From contig NZ_JAFMYU010000003.1 of assembly GCF_017353255.1 (NCBI RefSeq), positions 310,001 through 374,000 of the forward strand: a stretch of 64,000 nt of DNA, given 5' to 3'. The notes beneath the pieces were generated by a model. The model had not been told where the DNA came from and did not search any database. It saw only the letters and a program-made list of their open reading frames with translations. Position numbers and translations under genes: made by a program. Shown here piece after piece: positions 33,715 to 43,593 of the stretch. This DNA is from Fibrella aquatilis. Lineage in GTDB: Bacteria; Bacteroidota; Bacteroidia; Cytophagales; Spirosomataceae. Each line of letters begins with the position of its first letter. Position 1 is the stretch's first letter.

Positions 33715-35742
33715 ATGTCTGATAACAACAATAAAAATCCCCTCAGCCGAGTGCCGCGTAAGCCGAACTTCCAGGGGTGGATTGTGGTGCTGCTTATTGC
33801 CGCAATTTTAGGCATCACCCTGCTCAGCAAAACATCGTCGGTTCGCCCCACTACGCCCAAACAGTTTGAGCGGATGGTGAAAAACAACGATGTTAAATCG
33901 GTGGTCATCGTTAACGACAAGATCGCCGAGATCACCCTCAAACCAGAGGCACTCAACAAACCCGACTACCGGGCCGTTGGGGGACAAAAGCAACTCTTCA
34001 ACAGCAACTCGAACGGAGGCCCTCATTATTCCTTCGAGGTGCCCTCTGCTGAGTCGTTCAAAAGCGACCTGCAACGGCTGGAGAAAGACGTTCCCGACGC
34101 CCAACAGATTGACGACCGCTACGAAACCCGCCCCGACTGGGTTAGCTCTCTGGCTACCTACGGCGTGGTGATCGTGATGATCCTGGCCATGTACTTTATC
34201 CTGGGCCGCATGTCGGGTACGGGCGGGCCGGGTGGTCAGATCTTCAACATTGGCAAGTCACGCGCCGCCCTGTTCGACCCCGAAAACCGGGTGAAGATCA
34301 CGTTCAACGATGTGGCTGGGCTGGACGAAGCCAAAGAAGAGATCAAAGAGATTGTCGACTACCTGAAGAACCCCGCCAAGTTTACGAAGCTGGGAGCCAA
34401 AATTCCTAAAGGTGCTCTGCTGATTGGCCCTCCGGGCACGGGTAAAACGCTGTTGGCCAAGGCCGTAGCCGGTGAGGCGGGTGTACCGTTCTTCTCGCTG
34501 TCGGGGTCCGATTTTGTGGAAATGTTTGTGGGGGTGGGTGCCGCGCGGGTACGTGACCTGTTCAAACAAGCCAAAGAAAAAGCGCCCTGTATTATCTTCA
34601 TTGATGAGATCGACGCCGTGGGTCGTACGCGGGGCCGGGGTTCTATGCCCGGTGCCAACGACGAACGCGAAAACACGCTGAATTCGCTGCTGGTAGAAAT
34701 GGACGGTTTCGCTACCGATTCGGGTATCATTATCCTGGCCGCTACCAACCGCCCCGACGTACTCGATTCAGCCCTGCAACGCCCTGGCCGTTTCGACCGG
34801 CAGATCAGCATCGATAAGCCGGACATCATTGGCCGGGAGGCAATCTTCAAAGTCCACCTGAAGCCCATCAAGCTGGCCCCTGACGTGGACCCCCGCGAAC
34901 TGGCGGCACAAACACCTGGTTTTGCCGGTGCCGAGATTGCCAACGTTTGCAACGAAGCGGCCCTGATTGCCGCCCGTCACGATAAGGAGTCGGTGGAAAT
35001 GATTGATTTTCAAGATGCTATGGACCGCGTGATTGGTGGTCTGGAGAAGAAAAACAAGCTCATTTCACCCGAAGAGAAAGAGATCGTGGCCTACCACGAA
35101 GCCGGTCACGCCGTGGCGGGCTGGTACCTGGAGCACGCCGACCCGCTCGTGAAGGTGTCTATTGTGCCGCGTGGTGTGGCGGCGTTGGGTTATGCCCAAT
35201 ACCTGCCCCGAGAACAGTATCTCTACCGCACCGAACAACTCATGGACGAGATGTGCATGGCCCTGGGTGGCCGCGCCGCCGAAGACCTAGTGTTCGACAA
35301 AGTATCGACCGGGGCGCTGAGCGATCTGGAGCGGATCACGAAGCTGGCCTACAGCATGGTGACGATGTATGGCATGAACGACAAGATCGGCAACATTTCG
35401 TTCTACGATTCGAAACAGTCAGACTACAACTTCAACAAGCCGTATTCGGAAGAGACCGCCCGTCAGATTGATGAAGAGGTGCGTAAGATTGTTGACATCG
35501 CCTATCAGCGCACGAAAGACATGTTGCAGGAACACCGCGCCGGTCTGGAGATCATTGCGAAGGAGTTGCTCGAAAAAGAGATTCTGTTCCAGAAAGACCT
35601 AGTGCGTCTATTGGGCGAGCGGCCTTTTGAGCGGGACACGGCCTACGCCGCCAACAAAAAACGCGGCGTAGCGGAAGAAGTGAAAGAGGAGATTGGCAAG
35701 GAAGCTAAACCCGTTGAGACCCTGCCGCAGGAGTCGATTTAG
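33715..35742 (+). CDS. ftsH: ATP-dependent zinc metalloprotease FtsH
   Basis: 675 residues. Two membrane spans (about 22-38 and 142-162) flank a short periplasmic domain. The AAA module has Walker A GPPGTGKT (about 237-244), Walker [13 protein letters not shown] and arginine-finger region RPGRFDRQI. The protease motif HEAGH is at about 461-465. Membrane-anchored hexameric quality-control protease. A strong terminator follows. Confidence 0.97.
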   Translation: MSDNNNKNPLSRVPRKPNFQGWIVVLLIAAILGITLLSKTSSVRPTTPKQFERMVKNNDVKSVVIVNDKIAEITLKPEALNKPDYRAVGGQKQLFNSNSNGGPHYSFEVPSAESFKSDLQRLEKDVPDAQQIDDRYETRPDWVSSLATYGVVIVMILAMYFILGRMSGTGGPGGQIFNIGKSRAALFDPENRVKITFNDVAGLDEAKEEIKEIVDYLKNPAKFTKLGAKIPKGALLIGPPGTGKTLLAKAVAGEAGVPFFSLSGSDFVEMFVGVGAARVRDLFKQAKEKAPCIIFIDEIDAVGRTRGRGSMPGANDERENTLNSLLVEMDGFATDSGIIILAATNRPDVLDSALQRPGRFDRQISIDKPDIIGREAIFKVHLKPIKLAPDVDPRELAAQTPGFAGAEIANVCNEAALIAARHDKESVEMIDFQDAMDRVIGGLEKKNKLISPEEKEIVAYHEAGHAVAGWYLEHADPLVKVSIVPRGVAALGYAQYLPREQYLYRTEQLMDEMCMALGGRAAEDLVFDKVSTGALSDLERITKLAYSMVTMYGMNDKIGNISFYDSKQSDYNFNKPYSEETARQIDEEVRKIVDIAYQRTKDMLQEHRAGLEIIAKELLEKEILFQKDLVRLLGERPFERDTAYAANKKRGVAEEVKEEIGKEAKPVETLPQESI

Positions 35743-35758
35743 ATTCGACTGCTTTTAG

Positions 35759-35796
35759 TGAAAAAGGCTCAACCAGCAACGGTTGAGCCTTTTTCA
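35759..35796. terminator. Bidirectional terminator after ftsH
   Basis: Stem TGAAAAAGGCTCAACC / GGTTGAGCCTTTTTCA with a 6-nt loop, 16 bp after the ftsH stop. T-runs on both strands allow use from either side. Confidence 0.9.
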
Positions 35797-35814
35797 TGCT
35801 CAGCGGAACGTTGC

Positions 35815-36105
35815 TCATTCTTTTGGAGAAATAATAGTTATACCCCCCCCCCTTAACTGTTGACTTAAGCAGGCCGTTACGGATTACCTGCACCAACAAC
35901 TCATCCGCTTCAACGTCAAGCAGTGTGGTCACCGATACCTTATAATAACTGGCAATCACTGCCAAGTGTGTCTAGGAAGGCTGGTCTTTCCCATTTTCCC
36001 ATTTACAATAGGCTGCTTGGCTTATATTGAAAAAAACGACATCTGATCCTGCGAAAGCCCCTGAAGACTTCGTAGGCGAAAAAGCTTATCAGGTAACGTA
36101 TGCAT
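35815..36105 (-). pseudogene. Disrupted XRE-family (Cro/C1) regulator with a G10 tract
   Basis: Starting at the ATG 36105, the minus strand reads MHTLPDKLFRLRSLQGLSQD, the start of an XRE helix-turn-helix, then breaks after QMSFFSI at a run of seven T. In another frame the HTH continues as NISQAAYCKWENGK, meets a TAG, and continues as LAVIASYYKVSVTTLLDVEA. The C-terminal part holds a run of ten G (35843-35852 as C on the plus strand); with nine G the frame would end soon after as GITIISPKE. Homopolymer tracts make both slippage and sequencing error plausible causes. Confidence 0.65.
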
Positions 36106-36309
36106 AGCAGGTTGAGCGTTTAAGTAGTTGTAACAGTAGTAAAGTTGAGCATAAATTCGTATCATACTTACAAAAAAAGATTACCATATTGAGAAAATAG
36201 CATCAAGTAACTATTAGTTGTCTTAGATTTATTGTTCAATAACTTCTGGTTATAGGTATATACTGTATGAACCTCCACATTTGGCTAGTCAACATAAATA
36301 GATTAGCCA

Positions 36310-36498
36310 ATGAAAAACATGTTCGTATCCCAACGAATCTGGCGTGTGGTGAGTCTAGTAGCACTAGGCTTTACTAGTCAGGCGTGTAACCCGGATTTTT
36401 TGCAAAGTGATCCCGGAAAAAATACCCCCGACGAGGGCGTATTGAGTATGAGCTACGAGGCAGAAATGCTGACGTATCAGCCCCTTGGCAGCGACTGA
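36310..36498 (+). CDS. Lipoprotein N-terminus, probably frameshifted from the next ORF
   Basis: 62 codons. A lipoprotein signal (WRVVSLVALGFTSQAC, lipobox TSQAC) is followed by a short acidic region and an early TGA. In the frame used by the next ORF, the bases before its ATG continue without a stop (QRLRNGNISIRNSVHTMNRN), so a one-base change near CCCC at 36480-36484 would join the two into one lipoprotein of about 168 residues. No function recognised. It heads a group of exported proteins (36.3-39.4 kb). Confidence 0.55.
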   Translation: MKNMFVSQRIWRVVSLVALGFTSQACNPDFLQSDPGKNTPDEGVLSMSYEAEMLTYQPLGSD

Positions 36499-36536
36499 GG
36501 AACGGTAATATCAGTATTCGTAACTCGGTTCACACC

Positions 36537-36815
36537 ATGAATCGTAATGCGCGGGGTGGCATTGCCGACCAGAAGCAAGTCGATATTGTGAATGAGCAAC
36601 TTGGTATTGTAGTAGGGTCGAGCCTGTATGACGAAAAAGACCAACTGGTTTGCCAGACCTTCTACAAGTACAAAAAGGAGAACAACAAGAACAAGCTGAC
36701 TCCTGAGGTCATCTATTCAAAGTCGTGGCACGTAAACCCACGCACGAATCAGCGGGTGGAAACCATCACCAATACCGAGTTCGAAAACATTGTTGTTAAG
36801 ACTAAGAAAGCATAG
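36537..36815 (+). CDS. Hypothetical protein, likely C-terminal part of the preceding lipoprotein
   Basis: 92 codons from the ATG at 36537; the open frame actually extends back into the preceding ORF. Polar, Lys/Asn-rich, with a beta-strand pattern (VDIVNEQLGIVVGSSLYD; LVCQTFYKYKK; RVETITNTEFENIVVK). No family recognised. Six bases separate it from the lipase-like gene, suggesting one transcript. Confidence 0.55.
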   Translation: MNRNARGGIADQKQVDIVNEQLGIVVGSSLYDEKDQLVCQTFYKYKKENNKNKLTPEVIYSKSWHVNPRTNQRVETITNTEFENIVVKTKKA

Positions 36816-36820
36816 CCAGC

Positions 36821-38083
36821 ATGAAAACGAAGCAAATTTTGATCGCTTTAGCCTGTTGGGTAATGGCGACAGTAGCACAGGCTCAGAGCCGGGGTGCTGT
36901 GTGGGTACACGGTTTGGGGTCTGATGCCAATGAATGGGCGCAGTGGGCCAATCTGTTCACCGCTGAACGGCAATTGAACACCCTGAGCCGGGGTTCATTT
37001 ACCAGCGAAAATGGTGTAGCCAATATGGCTGGTCAGGTACGTGGGAGCTATACCGCCAACGAGCAGAGCATTTATTTTGGCCACAGCCTGGGTGGCGTAG
37101 TGGGGCGACAGATCGACGCTACCGATGGCAATACATTCGGGGCTATCATCACGGCAGGAAGTGCGCACGACGGAGCACGCATTGCCAACGCCGCCGGCAA
37201 CGGGGAACTGGTCAACGCTGTTTCTGACGGTATCGATGCGCTAGCCTCTGGGCCAGGGGGGGACCCTACGCTGAACCTGTTGACCGGTGGTTTATTTAAC
37301 GTAGCCGGTATTGTGGTTTCAGTGGCTGCGAATTATCTGAAGCAGCCAGCCCAGGTTTATCTGAACAACAATTTTCTGAATCAAACCGCCCAGGATTTAT
37401 CGGAAGGCAGTGGTTATCTGAACGGCGGGCCGCGAACCACCCAAACCAACACGCCGAAGCTCCTGATCTATGGCAATGAGGAAAGCCCCGTTCACTGGCG
37501 CATTGCCTCGGAAGCCGCTTTCAACGACGAACGGATGGCTGACTGGGCAAACACCGCCTTCGACATCTATTCGGCGGCCATGTGGACCAACTACGGGTTG
37601 GCGGCAGCGGTGGGTGCTGTTACGTTTGGGTTGGGGGCCATACCGTTTGTGGCCAGCGCCATTCGCTGGAGCCGGGGCATGAACTGGGTACGGTACGATT
37701 CAGAGCGAGTCTGGAATTACCTTATTGGGGCGGGTATTCCGGCTACCTTTACGGTCTGCCAACAGAACATCAATTGGGGTTCTTTTGGGCAGTGTATGAA
37801 TGCGGTGGGGCAAGGAGCAACGTACGATGACTATATCCGATGTCAGCAGCAGAACTCCTACCAGTCGTGTTATACCTACTATGCCTCGACTAATGGTCAA
37901 AGCGATGGTTTCATCAAGGCCCCGTCTCAATCGGGTTTCAACTCGGCTTGGGCCAGCAACGCTATTCGGGTGGAAGCTCAGGGAGTCAACCACTTGCAGA
38001 TGAAGAAGCATCCCAGAATGCGCGACATCTACAATCAGGCTTTTGACGGAACTTACGGTTTTAGTTTTAGAGTAGCCAGATGA
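36821..38083 (+). CDS. Secreted alpha/beta hydrolase (lipase/esterase-like)
   Basis: 420 residues with a signal peptide (LIALACWVMATVAQAQ). The N-terminal half is a lipase-like fold: oxyanion VWVHGLGSDANEW, nucleophile elbow YFGHSLGGVVG, and a possible catalytic His at AGSAHDGARI or the late VEAQGVNHLQMKKHP. The middle has a hydrophobic, glycine-rich stretch (LAAAVGAVTFGLGAIPFVAS) and the C-terminal part several Cys (TVCQQN, GQCMNA, IRCQQQ, QSCYTY) that may form disulfides. It overlaps the next gene by 4 bp. Confidence 0.75.
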   Translation: MKTKQILIALACWVMATVAQAQSRGAVWVHGLGSDANEWAQWANLFTAERQLNTLSRGSFTSENGVANMAGQVRGSYTANEQSIYFGHSLGGVVGRQIDATDGNTFGAIITAGSAHDGARIANAAGNGELVNAVSDGIDALASGPGGDPTLNLLTGGLFNVAGIVVSVAANYLKQPAQVYLNNNFLNQTAQDLSEGSGYLNGGPRTTQTNTPKLLIYGNEESPVHWRIASEAAFNDERMADWANTAFDIYSAAMWTNYGLAAAVGAVTFGLGAIPFVASAIRWSRGMNWVRYDSERVWNYLIGAGIPATFTVCQQNINWGSFGQCMNAVGQGATYDDYIRCQQQNSYQSCYTYYASTNGQSDGFIKAPSQSGFNSAWASNAIRVEAQGVNHLQMKKHPRMRDIYNQAFDGTYGFSFRVAR

Positions 38084-39354
38084 GGAGGGTAATAGCTATT
38101 TTTCTTCTGCCACTATGGCTGTGTGCTTGTCACAAAGAAGAGGACATCGTGAAAGACGCAAATGGGGTAGCTATTCAGCTACCCCATTTGTGGGGTACGT
38201 CCATTTCCAACAATGGAGAATTAGCCGAAATTGTAACGGAGGCAAATTTTGTTATCAACAATCAAACTGTTGTTGTTGGTGGGAATAAGGATAATAATCG
38301 CCAATTGTTAGGGGTAAATAGTGAATCTGGAAAAATTGTCTGGGTTTGGAGTGACCTGTTAGGACTTCTGTCAAACCCAACTTATCCAGACCCCATTTCT
38401 GTAGATGAAGGCAAATATCACCTTTACCAAAACAAATGGCTTTTTCTATTGGGCTCAAGCACATATTGCATTGATTTGGACAAAGGCACTACTTTTTGGA
38501 AGCATAAAACAAACTTAAGTCGCTTCGATAATTGTAGCGGAATCGACAACCTTTTTTTTAATGCAGGAAGACCTTATTCTAGCCAGGATGACGAATCTCT
38601 GTTTTCTGCTCAGATTATCGGAAATACTATGGAAGAGAAAGTTGTGACCCCTCATTATGACTCGCTTGATGTGGACAAGAGTAGTGTTATTAAGGGAAGT
38701 ATTTGGAAGATATTGCCTTTTAAGCAGAATGAAGATGTATTGCTAGCTATCTTATTTGGAGACCCGGCTAAAACTAACAGACGCTACCCCACCGCAATGG
38801 GCTTGTATAATTATACCCAGCGAAAGTGGGTCTACGAACGGGTAGCCCTCAACGGCTCCTATCCAGATTCAAATGTGTCCTGGGCCAAGCTCTATAACGG
38901 GAAAGTCTACCACACCTCAACGCGCAGTATGCAGTGTAACGACGTTATGACAGGTGAGGAGATTTGGAAGGTGAATTTCGATCAGGGGTTTGGCTCGTCG
39001 GGCTTTATCATTCATGACGGCAAAATCTTTGGCAATAACGACAATCGGTACACCTATTGTCTTGACCCTCAAACAGGTCGTCAGATCTGGAAGGAAGAAA
39101 GCTCCGGTTCGGCTTCGCCCATCAGTTACCTCAACGGGGTGCTGTATTTCATGGGTGGGGGTGATGGGCGGCTTCACGCCATCGACGCCACGTCTGGCAA
39201 GCACCTCTGGCGGCTGCGCTCGCCAGACGTGGACAAGAACTCAGGGGCGTTTTTCTACGGTACCTGCGTAGCCGTGCCGGGGCAAGGCGGGCAGAAGGGA
39301 CGGGTGGTGGCCACCACGGGGCTGAACGCGTATGGCTATGAGGCCATTCGGTAG
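38080..39354 (+). CDS. Lipoprotein with PQQ-like beta-propeller
   Basis: 424 residues. Lipoprotein signal (IAIFLLPLWLCAC, Cys at about 18). Propeller-type repeats of the outer-membrane BamB/PQQ kind: GVNSESGKIVWVWSDLL, CIDLDKGTTFWKHKTN, CNDVMTGEEIWKVNFD, CLDPQTGRQIWKEESS and AIDATSGKHLWRLRSP. Probably a surface or periplasmic binding scaffold and not an enzyme. The start overlaps the lipase-like gene (ATGA), so they are likely co-expressed. Base composition drops in its first half (38.1-38.8 kb), a possible sign of transfer or recombination. Confidence 0.82.
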   Translation: MRRVIAIFLLPLWLCACHKEEDIVKDANGVAIQLPHLWGTSISNNGELAEIVTEANFVINNQTVVVGGNKDNNRQLLGVNSESGKIVWVWSDLLGLLSNPTYPDPISVDEGKYHLYQNKWLFLLGSSTYCIDLDKGTTFWKHKTNLSRFDNCSGIDNLFFNAGRPYSSQDDESLFSAQIIGNTMEEKVVTPHYDSLDVDKSSVIKGSIWKILPFKQNEDVLLAILFGDPAKTNRRYPTAMGLYNYTQRKWVYERVALNGSYPDSNVSWAKLYNGKVYHTSTRSMQCNDVMTGEEIWKVNFDQGFGSSGFIIHDGKIFGNNDNRYTYCLDPQTGRQIWKEESSGSASPISYLNGVLYFMGGGDGRLHAIDATSGKHLWRLRSPDVDKNSGAFFYGTCVAVPGQGGQKGRVVATTGLNAYGYEAIR

Positions 39355-39399
39355 TGGCATACTATAGTTAATGCCGCTATTCAAGAGCAACTTTTCACG

Positions 39400-39431
39400 A
39401 AAAGCCTGGCCAATTGGTCAGGCTTTTTTTG
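39400..39431 (+). terminator. Terminator after the propeller lipoprotein
   Basis: AAAAGCCTGGCCAATTGGTC-type stem with a single G:T position, followed by a T-run of 7; 45 bp after the stop. It closes the 36.3-39.4 kb group. Confidence 0.85.
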
Positions 39432-39505
39432 TTTATCGGTATTAGTGATATATTTCCCCGTAAGTAGATGTCCTGTCTATTCGTACCTACTATATCCTTG
39501 CCTAA

Positions 39506-41200
39506 ATGACCACTTTACCGTCCTTATACCTGGGCTGCGTTATCAGCCTGTTACCCCTTTTTTGCTGGGCGCAAACCACCACCCCAACGCCAAACGTGAA
39601 GTTTGGCCAGGTTACGGAAGCCGATTTTGCGCTGAAGCCCGTACCCAACGACACCACCGCCGAGGCCGTGGTCCTCTACGAATCGGCCGATAGCCGATTT
39701 GAATTTCGGAATAACCGTATCCAGCTGATAACAAGCTTTTTCAGCCGGATACGGATCAATAAGAAATCGGGATATGACCAGGCCACGGTCGATATACCGC
39801 TTCGGGGGAAAAGTACCGATGCCGACTATGCGATGAGCCTGGAGGGGGTGACCTACACGCTTCAGAATGGGCAGGTTACCAAACAGAAAATGGACAAAGC
39901 CGCCATCCGCATCGAAAACGTGGCCGACGGGTATAGAATCCAGAAGTTCACGCTGCCGGGTGTGCAGGAAGGCTGCATCATCGAGTACCGCTACGTGCTG
40001 AACATGCCAAACGTGTATACGCCACCAAGCTGGCGTTTTCAGCAGTCAATCCCCGTGGTCTGGAGCGACTACAAGGTCACGATCCCCAACTTCTTCTACC
40101 ACAAGGTGATCCTGACTGGCTACCTGCCCCTCACGGTGTATCAGTCGCGGACCGTATCGTCGCAGATGTCTATTCCGGGTATTCCCGACGTGAACGCCAC
40201 CGAGAGCCACTACGCTATGGCCAACGCGCCCGCGTTTCGGAACGAACCCTACATCACCACGGCGGGTGATTACGTGTCGAAGATTGAGTTTGAACTGGCC
40301 CGCGTCGACGTGCCCGGCCAGCTTACGGAAAACTATTCGCTCAATTGGCCCGACATTGACCAGACCCTGTTGCGGCGTGAGTCATTTGGCGGACAGTACA
40401 AAAAAGCGCCCTATTTCCGCGACGTAGCCACCGCCATCAAGGCTAAATACCCGGCTACCGACACGCTGGGCCGGGCCGTGGCTGCCTATGAACACGTGCG
40501 CAGCACCATGACCTGGAATGAGAAAACGAGCATGGACAGCGACCGCCTGAAAAAGGTATTGGAATTGAAAAAGGGTGATGTGGCCGACCTGAACTTTATG
40601 CTGATCGGGCTACTGCGCGACCTGGATATTGACGCTAACCCACTGATTTTGAGTACTCGAGACCACGGACGTATCAACGAGACTTATGGCCTGCTACGTA
40701 AGTTCAACTACGTGGTGGCTCACCTGGTGGTGGGGGGAAAAGACATGATGCTCGACGCTACCGACCGGTTTGTGAAGCCGGGTATGCTACCGGAACGGGC
40801 ACTCAACAGCACCGGTCGCCTGATTATGCCCAACGACCAAAGCCGATTTGTGTCGCTTACGCCCACCGAGCGCGACGTCGAGGCTAAGTCGGCCTCGTTC
40901 ACCCTGTCTGACGAGGGTGAGCTGACGGGCGAGTTAACCCATTCCTACGCGGGCTATGCGGCCGTCGATGCCCGGTCGTCGTATGTGCTGCGGGGCGAAA
41001 CACTCTTTGTGGAAGACGTGAAACGCAAGAAACCTTCCTGGCAAATAGAGAAAGCCGAGTTTACCAACGCCACCAACGTAAACCTTCCCTTGAGTGTGAA
41101 GTATGCACTGAAGATACCAGAAGCGGCTCAGGTAGCTGGCGACCGTATCTACCTGAATCCACTCCTGACCGAAGGGTCCACCGAAAACCCTTTCAAATAG
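39506..41200 (+). CDS. DUF3857 protein, cut by an in-frame amber codon
   Basis: 564 codons to TAG at 41198-41200, but the same frame continues for 107 sense codons to a second TAG at 41519-41521. Signal peptide (LYLGCVISLLPLFCWAQ), DUF3857 beta-domain (about 60-250) and a transglutaminase-like domain (about 290-420) in which the catalytic Cys position reads GDVADLNFML, so it lacks the nucleophile, as in many relatives. It is followed by a paralogue that keeps the Cys. Truncation removes the C-terminal beta-domain. A nonsense mutation or sequence error is the simplest reading. Confidence 0.8.
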   Translation: MTTLPSLYLGCVISLLPLFCWAQTTTPTPNVKFGQVTEADFALKPVPNDTTAEAVVLYESADSRFEFRNNRIQLITSFFSRIRINKKSGYDQATVDIPLRGKSTDADYAMSLEGVTYTLQNGQVTKQKMDKAAIRIENVADGYRIQKFTLPGVQEGCIIEYRYVLNMPNVYTPPSWRFQQSIPVVWSDYKVTIPNFFYHKVILTGYLPLTVYQSRTVSSQMSIPGIPDVNATESHYAMANAPAFRNEPYITTAGDYVSKIEFELARVDVPGQLTENYSLNWPDIDQTLLRRESFGGQYKKAPYFRDVATAIKAKYPATDTLGRAVAAYEHVRSTMTWNEKTSMDSDRLKKVLELKKGDVADLNFMLIGLLRDLDIDANPLILSTRDHGRINETYGLLRKFNYVVAHLVVGGKDMMLDATDRFVKPGMLPERALNSTGRLIMPNDQSRFVSLTPTERDVEAKSASFTLSDEGELTGELTHSYAGYAAVDARSSYVLRGETLFVEDVKRKKPSWQIEKAEFTNATNVNLPLSVKYALKIPEAAQVAGDRIYLNPLLTEGSTENPFK

Positions 41201-41521
41201 CCAGAAAGGCAGTTTCCCGTCGATTTCGGGTCTGCTTTCGACGAGACCTTCACCGCCACGTATACCCTGCCCGATGGCTACATTGTCGACGAACTGCCTA
41301 AATCTACGGCCCTGGCCCTGCCCGATAATGGTGGTCGGTTTACCTACCAGGTAAGCCAACAGGATAATAAGCTACAGGTGGTCAGCCGGATTGCTGTTCG
41401 CAAGGCCGTTTTCCCCGCCGAGGATTATGTGTTGCTGAAAGAATTTTACGAGAAGATTTTGCTCAAGCACGGTGAGCAGATTGTACTGAAGAAGGGTGCC
41501 CCCATTGCCACCAAAAAATAG
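41201..41521 (+). pseudogene. C-terminal remainder of the DUF3857 gene beyond the amber codon
   Basis: In-frame continuation: PERQFPVDFGSAFDETFTAT, then YTLPDGYIVDELPKS and a C-terminal LLKHGEQIVLKKG. This is the normal end of DUF3857 proteins; the paralogue at 41529 has the same TYDFEDTDTVRYTLPDGYAP-type segment. Codon choice does not differ from the upstream part, so the interruption looks recent. Confidence 0.75.
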
Positions 41522-41528
41522 CCTCACC

Positions 41529-43469
41529 ATGAAACAACTCGTCTTTCTTCTCGCATGGCTGTCGGCGCTGTCGCTACAGGCGCAGTCTGACAATTGGGCG
41601 GTCAGCGCCATCCCTGCCAATATGTTGCGCAATGCCGACGCGGTGCTGCGTATGGATGAACTAAGTTACGTCGTGACCTCGCCAACGGAGGCGGTCCACC
41701 GGGTGCGGCAGGTGATCACGATTTTGAACGAAAAAGCCGACAGTAAAGCGCGGCTGGTGGTGCCCTACGACAAGTTTTCGAAGGTGACCGACATTGAAGG
41801 AGCCATTTTCGATGCTACGGGTAAGCAGGTAAAACGCCTAAAACGGGCTGAAATCAATGATTACGCCTACTCGCAGGACAACTACGCCGACGATTCGCGC
41901 TATAAGGTGGCCGAGTTTTCGCGCCAACTGGCCTACCCCTACACGGTTGAATTTCGGTATGAAGTAAGCTCGCGCAACCTGATGTTTTACCCCACCTGGC
42001 AACCCCAGGACGACGAGCGTTTCTCGGTCATCCGCAGCCGGTTTACTGTCGACGTGCCCGCTCATATGCCCCTACGCTACAAGGAGGCCAACCTGACCCG
42101 GCCTTTGGCCAAACAGCCCAGCAGTGAGGTGAAAGCGGGGCAGTTGTACACCTGGCAACTTGACACCCTGGCGGCCGTAGAGGTAGAGCCAATGGCCCCA
42201 TCACTGGCCGAACGGGTACCCACTGTCTACACTGCTCCGGGGCAGTTTGAGGTGCAGGACTACACCGGCACGTTTGCGTCGTGGAAAGACGTGGGCGCAT
42301 TTTATTACGCCCTCAACAAGGGCCGTGACGCCCTGCCCGAGGCCGTTCGGCAGCAGGTGCAGACCTTGGTGGCAGGTCAGAAAACGGTACCGGGCAAAGT
42401 GAAAACGATTTATGAATATCTGCAAAAACAGGCTCGCTACATCAGTATTCAGCTGGGCATTGGCGGTTGGCAGACTATAGAAGCCAGCCGCGTGGCGCAA
42501 ACCCATTACGGCGACTGCAAAGCCCTGACCAACTACGCCAAAGCCCTGCTTGGTGTAGCGGGCATTCCGGCCTACGAGGCCCTCGTAAAAGCCGGCGATA
42601 CGGCCCCCGACATCCGCACCGATCTGCCGGGTTTTCAGTTCAACCACGTCTTTCTATGCGTGCCCAATAACCGCGACACCCTGTGGCTGGAATGCACCAG
42701 TCAGCATAGCCCCGTTGGCTACGTGGGCGATTTCACCGGCAACCGGCACGTGCTGCTGGTCACACCTGACGGCGGCAAGCTGGTCACTACGCCAACCTAC
42801 ACCCCCGACCAAAATCGGCAGCAGCGGCTCGTAACCGTGACGCTCACACCCGACGGTGCCGCCACGGCCCGCGTTCGTACATACTATACGGGCCTGCAAC
42901 AGGAACCCTATGCCGAAGTACTCCACAGCATGACCCACGATCAGCAGCGCGACTGGCTCATTAAAACCACCAACATGCCCTCCTTTGAGCTGACCGATTT
43001 TGGGTTTGTCGAAACAAAAGCCGTTATCCCGGCGGTGGCCGAAACCATGACGCTCGCCACCCGCCGGTGGGCCTCGCCAAGCGGCACACGGCTGTTTTTG
43101 CCCCTCAATATGCTATCGGCAGTAGGGCCGGCTCCGGTGCTGACCCGGCCCCGCCAAACGCCGGTTGTGCTGAAATACACCTACGATTTCGAGGATACCG
43201 ACACCGTACGCTACACGCTGCCCGATGGCTACGCCCCCGAATACACTTTGGCCCCAATGACGCTGGAAGCTAAGTTTGGCACCTACCAGGCTCGCGCCGA
43301 CGTGCAGGGTAACCAACTGGTTTACACCCGCCGCCTGCGGATGCACAGAGGTCGCTACCCGGCCGAAGCGTATACCGAATATGCCGAGTTCCGCAAAAAA
43401 ATAGCCAAAGCCGACAAAACCCAGCTCGTGCTCATCAAAAAAGAAATCGCAACAGCAGCACCGAAGTAG
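41529..43469 (+). CDS. DUF3857 / transglutaminase-like secreted protein
   Basis: 646 residues from the ATG at 41529, which begins a signal peptide (QLVFLLAWLSALSLQAQ); an ATG at 41496 is less likely. The DUF3857 domain (about 40-240) is followed by a transglutaminase-like core with Cys in YGDCKALTNYAKALL and the His in FNHVFLCVP. The C-terminal beta-domain resembles the tail of the preceding gene. Periplasmic; substrates of this family are unknown. Tandem paralogue of the 39506 gene, eight bases downstream of its second stop. Confidence 0.85.
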   Translation: MKQLVFLLAWLSALSLQAQSDNWAVSAIPANMLRNADAVLRMDELSYVVTSPTEAVHRVRQVITILNEKADSKARLVVPYDKFSKVTDIEGAIFDATGKQVKRLKRAEINDYAYSQDNYADDSRYKVAEFSRQLAYPYTVEFRYEVSSRNLMFYPTWQPQDDERFSVIRSRFTVDVPAHMPLRYKEANLTRPLAKQPSSEVKAGQLYTWQLDTLAAVEVEPMAPSLAERVPTVYTAPGQFEVQDYTGTFASWKDVGAFYYALNKGRDALPEAVRQQVQTLVAGQKTVPGKVKTIYEYLQKQARYISIQLGIGGWQTIEASRVAQTHYGDCKALTNYAKALLGVAGIPAYEALVKAGDTAPDIRTDLPGFQFNHVFLCVPNNRDTLWLECTSQHSPVGYVGDFTGNRHVLLVTPDGGKLVTTPTYTPDQNRQQRLVTVTLTPDGAATARVRTYYTGLQQEPYAEVLHSMTHDQQRDWLIKTTNMPSFELTDFGFVETKAVIPAVAETMTLATRRWASPSGTRLFLPLNMLSAVGPAPVLTRPRQTPVVLKYTYDFEDTDTVRYTLPDGYAPEYTLAPMTLEAKFGTYQARADVQGNQLVYTRRLRMHRGRYPAEAYTEYAEFRKKIAKADKTQLVLIKKEIATAAPK

Positions 43470-43593
43470 TGTCGGAGATAGGAGAAATTAATTTGCAGTG
43501 CCTCGTATCAAAGACTACCAGAAGATCCAGTCTATGCTAATTCCAACTCAGTATATTTGAAAAGTATTTAGTTCAGTTCAGGCGTTTTCTGTA

